From the NCBI GenBank assembly GCA_023422555.1, contig JAFAGQ010000411.1, positions 1 to 6,333 on the forward strand: a stretch of 6,333 bases of DNA, in the 5' to 3' direction. The notes beneath the pieces were generated by a model. The model made no database searches. It saw nothing but the letters and a program-made list of their open reading frames with translations, and had not been told where the DNA came from. A program made the position numbers and the translations under genes. This DNA is from Pseudomonadota bacterium. GTDB lineage: Bacteria; Pseudomonadota; Gammaproteobacteria; Burkholderiales; Burkholderiaceae_B. This document shows, one piece after another, positions 1 through 5,610 of the stretch; position 1 is the stretch's first letter; each line of letters begins with the position of its first letter.

Positions 1-299
1 GAAACTATAGCAGGGCTGATCGCCCCTTGGCAAGCGTCTTCAGAGAAAATTTTTACCAACCCAAGCACCAGCCTCTTGGTAAATACCCTAAGCTCATGAT
101 TTGATTCAGATTCGCTTTTTTACGACAACAAAAAGAATTTTACGCACGATCACAAGCAGGTGGGGATTTTGCAACAAAACGGGCATTTGCCGGATCCGCA
201 TAACCCTGAAGAAGACACGGGACGTGCAATGGAAGAGACACATCTATTTGAACCACCAGAGCATTGCCGACAGCTACAACCGACCTCATCTCTAACCGA
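1..299. other. Left-edge region with no recognisable gene
   Basis: I see no gene here that can be supported. Two plus-strand frames are open from the left edge: one stops at TGA 97-99 and the other at TGA 102-104. Either could be the tail of an upstream gene, but the roughly 33 residues visible in each match no family I know. The second frame continues past its stop to TAA 201-203, with protein-like but unrecognised sequence, so a decayed gene is possible. An AT-only hairpin-like stretch (115-121 against 130-135, followed by TTTT at 138-141) is too weak to call a terminator. Confidence 0.4.
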
Positions 300-380
300 G
301 CCCCGTCTGTATAAACGCCCCACTCAGGCTCTCCACAAAGGCTTTTCATACTGGCTACCCATATAGGCGCACTATATCGC

Positions 381-517
381 CTCTCTACATTACGTCTACC
401 TATCAGCTCTCCATATATAGAAGCAGTAGATTGCTTCTGCCTCTTACCTAAAAATAGTGACCCTGTCATCGGCTATGCGGACGAACTCTCTATATAAGCT
501 CAGCAGATTGGCTCTCC
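381..517 (+). repeat. Degenerate direct repeat, 105-base spacing
   Basis: The words CTCTCTA (381-387) and GCTCTCC (406-412) recur in the same order and spacing at 486-492 and 511-517, exactly 105 bases later. Across the 36 bases starting at 381 and 486, 25 positions match. A third GCTCTCC lies at 328-334, 78 bases before the second. Low-complexity pyrimidine sequence makes chance matches easier, so this may be either an old duplication or compositional coincidence. Confidence 0.3.
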
Positions 518-708
518 CTATCGCACCCGTATATACGCCCTTCATCAGCACCATCTTATATACCATCTACAGAACTCCCTCGATATTGCCTTCTTACTTC
601 CTCTAAATAGTCCTCTTGATATAGGCTTCCCATATACCACCCGTGCACCATTTGCTCCTCTCCACCCTCTCATCTTCTGCCCTTCCCTATTACATCCGGT
701 CCACAAGC

Positions 709-714
709 TATAAT
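709..714 (+). promoter_or_regulatory. Perfect -10 hexamer just upstream of lysR start
   Basis: TATAAT at 709-714 is a consensus sigma70 -10 box. Transcription would normally begin about 7 bases after it, at 720-722, which is the ATG of the regulator. No good -35 is visible at the usual distance; the nearest resemblance is ATTACA at 689-694, with a short 14-base spacer. Because there is also no Shine-Dalgarno, this promoter would make a leaderless or almost leaderless mRNA. It may instead be one more of the TATA blocks in this region. Confidence 0.35.
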
Positions 715-721
715 CCCCTAT

Positions 722-1648
722 ATGAATATCCGCTTCCTGGAAACTTTCGTCCTGCTGGCAGAACTACGCAATTTCCGTATGACGGCCGAGCGGCTGCATA
801 CCACGCAGGCTGCCATTTCCAGTCGCATCGCTTCCCTCGAGCAGGAATTCGGCGTCCGTCTGTTCGATCGCAACGCCCGGGAAGTCTGTCTGACGCCCGA
901 CGGTAGCAAGGCGCTGGTGCATGCGGAGCGGATGGTAAAGCTGTTGCGAGACATGAAAGAGGACATGCTGGACAGGCACACTTATGCCGGGGTCATCCGT
1001 ATTGGTGTCATCGAATCCATTGTCCACAGCTGGTTTCCGGAATTTCTGGCGCGTCTGCACGAAGAATATCCGCGTCTGAGAATCGAAATTGCCAGTGAAA
1101 CCACATTTCACCTCACCGAACAACTCAATCGAGGTGCACTCGATCTGGTTCTGCAGGGCAATTCCATGCACGGATCGCAAATTGATACGCTGGCGCTGGG
1201 TCAATTCCCCATGCGCTGGGTCTGCAGTCCAAAGCTGGAAATCGGCAACGAATTACTCAGTCTTGCAGATCTGGCCGCGTTTCCCATCGTGAGTTTCGCA
1301 CGAGAGTCAGAGCCCTATGCGGCAATAGAACGAATGTTTGCCACTGCAGGTGATATTTCCCTGCACCTTAACGGTATTTCTTCTGTCGCCACCATGATAC
1401 GGCTGGTACGGGACGGCTTCGGCGTTGCCGCGCTGCCACCGGCCATTATTCAGCCCGAGCTCAAAGAACGCACATTGCAGATGCTGCGTGCCGATACCCC
1501 ACTACCACCGCTGGAGCTGCAGGCTGCGTTCCGCTTCAATCAGGAAAACCCGCTAGCCGAAACCATCGCAACCATTGCTCAGGATGTAGCCGCCCGTTTT
1601 GCCAGCCAGCAGGGACAGGCAATCGCCTGTGCGCCGGACCTGCAATAA
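722..1648 (+). CDS. LysR-type transcriptional regulator
   Basis: This 308-residue protein has the length and layout of a LysR-type regulator: a DNA-binding cytoplasmic protein that usually acts as a tetramer and responds to a small-molecule ligand. The winged helix-turn-helix is at residues 1-60, with the family pattern in FRMTAERLHTTQAAISSRI (18-36) and LFDR (47-50). A linker helix follows to about residue 88. The periplasmic-binding-protein-like effector domain starts at VIRIGVIESI (91-100) and includes the usual GFGVAALP segment (232-239). The ATG at 722 is the right start because the HTH begins at once. No Shine-Dalgarno precedes it. It lies upstream of, and on the same strand as, the transporter-DUF2848-amidase set, so it probably controls that set; this is inference from position. 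The ligand is unknown. Confidence 0.93.
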   Translation: MNIRFLETFVLLAELRNFRMTAERLHTTQAAISSRIASLEQEFGVRLFDRNAREVCLTPDGSKALVHAERMVKLLRDMKEDMLDRHTYAGVIRIGVIESIVHSWFPEFLARLHEEYPRLRIEIASETTFHLTEQLNRGALDLVLQGNSMHGSQIDTLALGQFPMRWVCSPKLEIGNELLSLADLAAFPIVSFARESEPYAAIERMFATAGDISLHLNGISSVATMIRLVRDGFGVAALPPAIIQPELKERTLQMLRADTPLPPLELQAAFRFNQENPLAETIATIAQDVAARFASQQGQAIACAPDLQ

Positions 1649-1669
1649 ATAAATTCATGCCTCTTTCAG

Positions 1670-1686
1670 CTAGGGACTTTCCCTAG
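1670..1686 (+). repeat. Short hairpin after lysR stop
   Basis: CTAGGGA (1670-1676) and TCCCTAG (1680-1686) form a perfect 7-bp stem with a CTT loop, 22 bases after the regulator's stop codon. No T-run follows, so it is not a standard intrinsic terminator. It could stabilise the 3' end of the lysR mRNA or be a small protein-binding dyad. Confidence 0.45.
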
Positions 1687-1774
1687 GCCGGCCGTCTGAA
1701 CCGAAGAAAACACAGCAATTATTACGACTGTCATGCGCCCGGCCTGCACCCGCTAACTGCTTGATACTAAAGCG

Positions 1775-1820
1775 CTTCATGAGTTTTTCCCTCAACAACA
1801 AGAAAGACTCATAAGATTTT
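1775..1820 (+). terminator. Possible weak terminator hairpin after lysR
   Basis: An 11-pair stem joins 1779-1789 to 1802-1812 (one G-U pair, 12-base loop). It extends by three pairs (1775-1777 with 1813-1815) past a bulged C, and ATTTT follows at 1816-1820. The stem plus T-run is terminator-like, but the stem is AT-rich and the T-run short, so termination would be inefficient. It shares bases 1802-1805 with another inverted repeat (1796-1805/1841-1850), so both cannot form at once. An operator role is an alternative. Confidence 0.35.
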
Positions 1821-1850
1821 GCAATCACTTCGCCCTACTTTTTCTTGTTG
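1796..1850 (+). repeat. 10-bp inverted repeat upstream of transporter promoter
   Basis: CAACAAGAAA (1796-1805) is the exact reverse complement of TTTCTTGTTG (1841-1850); the arms are 35 bases apart. The right arm touches the proposed -35 box at 1849-1854. Two arms about 45 bp apart centre to centre could be paired sites for a dimeric or tetrameric regulator such as the adjacent LysR protein, which is inference. The arms do not show the classic short-spaced T-N11-A form of LysR boxes. Confidence 0.4.
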
Positions 1851-1877
1851 GACAGTAAAAAACCCGCTACCTACACT
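1849..1877 (+). promoter_or_regulatory. Candidate sigma70 promoter for the transporter operon
   Basis: TGGACA (1849-1854, 5 of 6 consensus bases) is followed after 17 bases by TACACT (1872-1877, 4 of 6). Start of transcription would fall near 1884, giving a leader of about 94 bases before the transporter. The imperfect -10 is typical of an activator-dependent promoter. An imperfect dyad (1866-1874 with 1884-1891, one bulged base) covers the -10 and start point and could be an operator. Confidence 0.4.
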
Positions 1878-1891
1878 GCATGAGTAGTAGC
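1866..1891. promoter_or_regulatory. Imperfect dyad over proposed -10, possible operator
   Basis: GCTACCTAC (1866-1874) pairs with GTAGTAGC (1884-1891) over 8 pairs, with one bulged C at 1871 and a 9-base centre. It overlaps the proposed -10 and start point of the transporter promoter. It could bind a regulator or form a small hairpin in read-through RNA. Only the symmetry is seen; the role is inferred. Confidence 0.3.
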
Positions 1892-1977
1892 AACCTGATC
1901 CTATCCTTTCTCGCCTGGCGTATCAATCATGCCTGACGGCGGACTCTTCTTAACCAAAAACTGTAGTTGGAAATACG

Positions 1978-3288
1978 ATGAATAACTCAATGACGGCTAC
2001 CGCCCCTGAATCTCATCAGGAACCGACACAACTGAAGGCAACCTACACGAAAATCGCGTGGCGCCTGATTCCGTTCCTGGTCTTTTTGTTTATTCTGGCC
2101 TGGCTTGACCGTGTCAATGTCGGTTTTGCGAAATTGCAGATGTTGCAGGACCTGCAATTTAGTGAGGCGGTTTATGGCCTTGGTGCGGGTATCTTCTTTA
2201 TTGGCTACTTTCTTTTTGAAGTGCCCAGCAACCTCTATTTGGAAAAAATTGGTGCCCGCAAGACACTGGCGCGTATCACCATTCTGTGGGGTGCGGCCTC
2301 TATCGGCATGGCCTTTGTACACACACCCACGCAGTTCTATATTATGCGGTTTCTGCTTGGCGCGTTTGAAGCTGGCTTCTTTCCCGGCGTCGTGCTTTAT
2401 CTGACCTACTGGTTCCCGGCCGAATACCGCGCGCGCGTCAACGGTCTGTTCATGACTTCATTTGCGCTCGCGGGCGTTGTTGGCGGCCCCATTGCCGGGC
2501 TGATCATGGACGGCATGCAGGACGTCGGTCATCTGGCCAACTGGCAGTGGCTGTTTATTGTCGAAGGCATTCCATCGATTCTAGCTGGTTTCGTTGTGCT
2601 GATGTACTTGCCAGAGAAACCCGTCAACGCCAAATGGCTGACCAGCGCGGAACAGAAGGCTGTGACCCGTGCCCTCGAAGCCGAGAACGCACAGACACAG
2701 GGCAAACACGTCTCCTTCAAGGAAGCCTTCAGCAATTACCGCGTCTGGTTCTGTGCCGCCGTTTATTTCTGCATCGTCAGTGGCAATGCAACGATTGCAT
2801 TCTGGACACCGTCCATTATCAAGGACATCGGTATTCAAAACGATCTGATGATCGGACTGCTGGCAGCGATTCCCTTTATTGCAGGCACTATTGCCATGGT
2901 CTGGAATGGCGTGCATTCAGACAAAACCGGCGAACGTCGCTTCCACTGCGCCGTGGCTACGCTCATTGCCTGCCTTGGCCTGGTTGCTACCGGAATGCTA
3001 TTGCACAACGCAACCCTGGCGCTCGTCGCGCTCACCGTGGCCTCTGTCGGTATTCTGGCAGCCTTTCCCGTGTTCTGGTCACTGCCCGCCGCCTTTCTGG
3101 CCGGCACCGCTGCTGCGGGTGGCATTGCGCTGATCAACTCTATCGGTAACCTGGCGGGCTTTGTCGCGCCATACATGATCGGCACCCTGAAAACCAGCAC
3201 AGGCTCCCTGGCCTCCGGACTGTATTTTGTAGCAGCGCTGGAAATACTGGCTTCTATTCTTGTTGTGGTCTTTATCAAGAAGCGCTGA
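1978..3288 (+). CDS. MFS transporter, anion:cation symporter (ACS) type
   Basis: This 436-residue inner-membrane protein is a major facilitator superfamily carrier, full length for the ACS family, which takes up organic anions (such as sugar acids, phthalates or tartrate) with protons. Residues 1-25 are a hydrophilic cytoplasmic tail. TM1 is at about 29-43 and runs into the ACS hallmark DRVNVGFA (44-51). A motif-A-like loop, LEKIGARKT (88-96), follows TM2, and RFLLGAFEAGFFPGVVLYL (124-142) forms TM4. A central hydrophilic loop spans about 211-255, and the second six-helix half ends at KKR. Its start has only a weak GGA (1969-1971), six bases upstream. It is the first gene of a likely three-gene unit with DUF2848 and amidase genes, pointing to import of a carboxylate or amide acid. 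The exact substrate cannot be read from sequence. Confidence 0.92.
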   Translation: MNNSMTATAPESHQEPTQLKATYTKIAWRLIPFLVFLFILAWLDRVNVGFAKLQMLQDLQFSEAVYGLGAGIFFIGYFLFEVPSNLYLEKIGARKTLARITILWGAASIGMAFVHTPTQFYIMRFLLGAFEAGFFPGVVLYLTYWFPAEYRARVNGLFMTSFALAGVVGGPIAGLIMDGMQDVGHLANWQWLFIVEGIPSILAGFVVLMYLPEKPVNAKWLTSAEQKAVTRALEAENAQTQGKHVSFKEAFSNYRVWFCAAVYFCIVSGNATIAFWTPSIIKDIGIQNDLMIGLLAAIPFIAGTIAMVWNGVHSDKTGERRFHCAVATLIACLGLVATGMLLHNATLALVALTVASVGILAAFPVFWSLPAAFLAGTAAAGGIALINSIGNLAGFVAPYMIGTLKTSTGSLASGLYFVAALEILASILVVVFIKKR

Positions 3289-3310
3289 TCACCGCAATCA
3301 CTTCTGCAAA

Positions 3311-3336
3311 GGCATGTGCCGCTCATGGTGCATGCC
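3311..3336 (+). repeat. Intercistronic hairpin between transporter and DUF2848 genes
   Basis: GGCATGTGCC (3311-3320) and GGTGCATGCC (3327-3336) form a 10-pair RNA stem (eight Watson-Crick, two G-U) around a six-base loop, 23 bases after the transporter stop. TGTATTTC follows, an interrupted T-run, so strong termination is unlikely. Such hairpins often protect an upstream mRNA from 3' decay or reduce downstream expression. Placement suggests it tunes transporter against enzyme levels, which is inference. Confidence 0.5.
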
Positions 3337-3367
3337 TGTATTTCATTCGTATTAACCGGAGTCTATT

Positions 3368-4051
3368 ATGAAACTGGAATTTTCTCTTGCCCATGACAAA
3401 TCGGCAAATGTCGTTGCGGATATTCAGAACCTGATTATCGCTGGCTGGGCCGGACGCGATATGAAAGCCATTGAACATCATATTGAAGAGCTGGCAGCAT
3501 TGGGCGTGCCTCGCCCCAGCGCAGTGCCGCTTTACTATCGCGTTGCCAGTAACCAGCTCACCCAGTCTGCGAATGTACAGGCGCTGGGCAAGGAGTCATC
3601 TGGCGAAGTTGAAGTGTTTGTATTCAGTGTGGATGGCGTTATGTATGTGAGCCTTGCGTCGGATCATACAGACCGCAAGCTGGAAGCCTATGGTGTTGCC
3701 GAATCTAAACAGGCCTGCGCCAAGCCAGTGGGAACAAGCGCCTGGCGCTTTGAAGACGTCGCTGAATACTGGGACGAACTGGTTATTCGCTCATGGATTC
3801 AGGAAAATGGAGAGCAGGTTCTGTATCAGGAAGGCACACTGGATAGTCTGCGCCTGCCTCAGGATTTGATTGAAGGCTACACAGGCAACCAGAAAACCCT
3901 GCCGGACGGGCACGGTATGATCTGTGGTACCGTGGGTGCCATCGGTGGCATTCGTCCTTCCACCACATTTGTGATGGAGCTGCATGATCCACGCAAGAAC
4001 CGCAGTTTGCGTCATACTTACCAGGTTGAAACGCTGCCAGTGGTTGCCTGA
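3368..4051 (+). CDS. DUF2848 family protein, function unknown
   Basis: I recognise this 227-residue cytoplasmic protein as DUF2848 (a Pfam family without assigned function), chiefly from GRDMKAIEHHIEELAALGVP (29-48), SDHTDRKLEAYGV (98-110) and the C-terminal block GHGMICGTVGAIGGIRP (181-197) followed by FVMELHDP (201-208). No signal peptide or membrane segment is visible. The C-terminal CGT-glycine-rich-ELHDP pattern recalls the fumarylacetoacetate hydrolase fold, so a hydrolase or hydratase on a keto or diacid compound is conceivable; this resemblance is by eye only. The start has a good Shine-Dalgarno, GGAG (3358-3361), six bases upstream. It sits between an MFS carrier and an amidase on the same strand, so it probably acts in the same pathway. 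It is not truncated. Confidence 0.85.
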   Translation: MKLEFSLAHDKSANVVADIQNLIIAGWAGRDMKAIEHHIEELAALGVPRPSAVPLYYRVASNQLTQSANVQALGKESSGEVEVFVFSVDGVMYVSLASDHTDRKLEAYGVAESKQACAKPVGTSAWRFEDVAEYWDELVIRSWIQENGEQVLYQEGTLDSLRLPQDLIEGYTGNQKTLPDGHGMICGTVGAIGGIRPSTTFVMELHDPRKNRSLRHTYQVETLPVVA

Positions 4052-4071
4052 TCATCCGGCCATCGTCAGAT

Positions 4072-4103
4072 AATGCTCTGCACATTATTTAAGGCTGAGC
4101 ATT
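4072..4103 (+). repeat. Inverted repeat upstream of amidase gene
   Basis: AATGCTC (4072-4078) is the exact reverse complement of GAGCATT (4097-4103), with an 18-base centre. A competing smaller hairpin, ATAATG (4070-4075) with CATTAT (4083-4088), shares its left arm, so only one could form at a time. The right arm lies within the tandem 14-base repeat. With neither a GC-rich stem nor an immediate T-run, this is not a convincing terminator. Confidence 0.35.
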
Positions 4104-4123
4104 GAAGTCTGAGTATTGAAGTC
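4096..4123 (+). repeat. Tandem 14-bp direct repeat before amidase gene
   Basis: Two adjacent copies, TGAGCATTGAAGTC (4096-4109) and TGAGTATTGAAGTC (4110-4123), differ at a single base (C/T at the fifth position). A run of six T follows at 4127-4132. They lie 36 bases upstream of the amidase ATG, in a 108-base gap with no Shine-Dalgarno. This could be a recent slippage duplication or a pair of tandem binding sites. Confidence 0.6.
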
Positions 4124-4159
4124 TCATTTTTTAGTTTCATTTGTCATATTGCGTACGTC

Positions 4160-5515
4160 ATGAATCATCCTACACCTGCCAGTCTGTCTTCCCTTTCCCG
4201 CCAACTGGACAATGCTGAAACCTCCTCTGTTGAGCTGACGCAAGCGGCGCTCACACGCGCCGGCGAAGGAGAAGGTCCCAAGGTGTTCACCCGCGTGTTT
4301 CATGATCAGGCACTGGCCGCAGCCAACGCCTCTGATACTTTGCGTGGCGCGGGTATCAAACGATCACCCATTGATGGTTTGCCGATTTCGGTAAAAGACC
4401 TTTTTGATATCCAGGGACTGCCCACCACCTCGGGATCGGTGGTGCTGCGTGACGCGCCGGTCGCGCCGCACAATGCCGTTGTTGTTCAACGACTGATCAA
4501 TGCGGGCGCGGTGATTACAGGCACAACCAATATGACCGAGTTCGCCTACTCCGGACTGGGTGTGAATCCTCATTACGGCACACCCCGCAATCCATGGGAG
4601 CGCACAGAAACGGAAGGACGCATACCTGGCGGATCCTCATCCGGTGCCGCAGTATCTATCACAGATGGCATGGCGGTGGCAGCGATTGGTTCAGATACAG
4701 GCGGTTCTGTCCGGATCCCGTCGGCACTTTGCGGACTGACAGGTTTCAAACCCACCGCCAGACGTGTGTCTCAGGAAGGGGTATTGCCGCTATCGTTCTC
4801 TCTGGACGCCATCGGCCCCCTGGCCGCGACTGTCGAATGTTGTGAAATACTGGATGCCATCATCAGTGGTGAAGACTACGAACCTGTGGTTGCCCGCCCC
4901 CTGAAGGGGTTGCGACTGCTGGCACCTACAAATGCGGTACTTGACGGCGCGGATGATCATGTGTCGGCAACGTATGCCGAAACGCTGACTCGACTCTCCG
5001 CGGCGGGCGCCCTGATTATTGAAGAGGCAGTGACGCCATTTGATGAACTGCCCGAAATCAACGCCCAAGGTGGCCTGGTTGCCGCAGAAGCCTGGGCGTG
5101 GCACAGAAAACTGATTGACGATAAGGCCGATGGATACGACCCGCGCGTTGTCTCACGCATCCGTCGCGGTAAAGACATCTCCGCCGCGGACTATATTGAT
5201 TTGTTGCAGCGACGTGCCGCCTGGATTCAGGCCGTCACACAACAGCTGGCAAACTTCGATGCCATGGTCATGCCAACCGTTCCCGTCGTTGCACCGACCA
5301 TTGCCGAACTAAAAGACGAAGCGGTTTATTTCAAAACCAACGGATTGATTCTGCGCAACCCTACTTTTATCAATTTTCTGGATGGCTGCGCGATATCGGT
5401 ACCCTGCCACGCCCCCGGAACCGGCCCTGTAGGCTTCAGCATTGCCGCCGCAGCTGGACAGGACAAAACGGTTTTGGCCATCGCTAAAAGTGTAGAAGCG
5501 TTGTTGAGGCATTAA
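4160..5515 (+). CDS. Amidase signature family hydrolase
   Basis: This 451-residue protein belongs to the amidase signature family, which hydrolyses amide bonds to a carboxylate and ammonia or an amine through a Ser-cisSer-Lys triad. All three residues are present: Lys79 in LPISVKD (74-80), Ser159 in PGGSSSG (156-162) and the nucleophile Ser183 in GSDTGGSVRIP (177-187). The 24-residue gap between the two serines matches that known for fatty acid amide hydrolase and peptide amidase. Length is normal for a stand-alone family member, and no signal peptide is seen, so it is probably cytoplasmic. The family includes GatA and many catabolic amidases; no GatB or GatC is adjacent, and context favours a catabolic role. 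The start lacks a recognisable Shine-Dalgarno. It is the last gene of the same-strand unit, 108 bases after DUF2848. Substrate is unknown. Confidence 0.93.
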   Translation: MNHPTPASLSSLSRQLDNAETSSVELTQAALTRAGEGEGPKVFTRVFHDQALAAANASDTLRGAGIKRSPIDGLPISVKDLFDIQGLPTTSGSVVLRDAPVAPHNAVVVQRLINAGAVITGTTNMTEFAYSGLGVNPHYGTPRNPWERTETEGRIPGGSSSGAAVSITDGMAVAAIGSDTGGSVRIPSALCGLTGFKPTARRVSQEGVLPLSFSLDAIGPLAATVECCEILDAIISGEDYEPVVARPLKGLRLLAPTNAVLDGADDHVSATYAETLTRLSAAGALIIEEAVTPFDELPEINAQGGLVAAEAWAWHRKLIDDKADGYDPRVVSRIRRGKDISAADYIDLLQRRAAWIQAVTQQLANFDAMVMPTVPVVAPTIAELKDEAVYFKTNGLILRNPTFINFLDGCAISVPCHAPGTGPVGFSIAAAAGQDKTVLAIAKSVEALLRH

Positions 5516-5521
5516 GGGTCC

Positions 5522-5559
5522 AGCGAAAAGCTTTACTCAATATGGATTATTCTTTCGCT
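5522..5559. terminator. Possible bidirectional terminator between convergent genes
   Basis: AGCGAAA (5522-5528) and TTTCGCT (5553-5559) are exact reverse complements with a 24-base centre, in the 95-base gap between the convergent amidase and Lrp genes. The long loop and lack of a T-run make it a poor intrinsic terminator. I see no better candidate in this gap. Confidence 0.2.
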
Positions 5560-5610
5560 CACACATGACAGTTGTTAACGGTCGTGGCGGTCCGCCTCAG
5601 CCTGCCGCAG

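Larger units (their letters stand above)
300..721 (+). other. C/T-rich, G-poor leader studded with TATA blocks
   Basis: This 420-base stretch upstream of the LysR gene has no credible ORF but an unusual composition. In 541-720 I count about 67 C and 15 G in 180 bases (37% against 8%). TATA-like blocks recur at 310, 361, 373, 413, 491, 530, 557, 583, 619, 632, 709 and 719, usually flanked by CTC or CCC runs. It also contains a 10-bp palindrome CGTATATACG (528-537) and a 7-bp inverted repeat, AGAAGCA/TGCTTCT (419-425, 432-438). A C-rich, G-poor transcript is the known signature of Rho utilisation sites, so a Rho-dependent end for upstream transcription is one reading. A cluster of spurious -10 elements or a curved-DNA region are others. 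No function is proven. Confidence 0.5.

Noticed and set aside
419..438. AGAAGCA/TGCTTCT hairpin as an intrinsic terminator
   Set aside because: The stem is only 7 bp and has no T-run after it on either strand. It is kept only as part of the leader description.
140..469. 109-codon minus-strand open frame over the left non-coding region
   Set aside because: It has no recognisable domain, a low-complexity mixed composition, and spans the boundary into the TATA-rich leader. It looks like chance openness.
300..721. TATA/CT array as a CRISPR or replication-origin iteron array
   Set aside because: The blocks are too short, unevenly spaced and without constant repeats or unique spacers. No cas, rep or dnaA gene is nearby.
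643..906. GTG-started plus-strand frame overlapping the lysR start
   Set aside because: It runs out of frame through the well-supported HTH coding region, and its N-terminal part simply reflects the C/T-rich leader.
1686..1693. GGCCGGCC palindrome as a functional site
   Set aside because: An 8-base GC palindrome can occur by chance in a GC-rich genome, and nothing around it supports a role.
1880..1936. 18-codon ORF (MSSSNLILSFLAWRINHA) upstream of the transporter
   Set aside because: It has no ribosome site, and its ATG lies at or before the predicted transcription start. A leader peptide cannot be supported.
2547..3149. 200-codon frame inside the transporter gene
   Set aside because: It is an out-of-frame reading of a clearly coding MFS gene; composition is rich in Arg, Cys and His with no domain.
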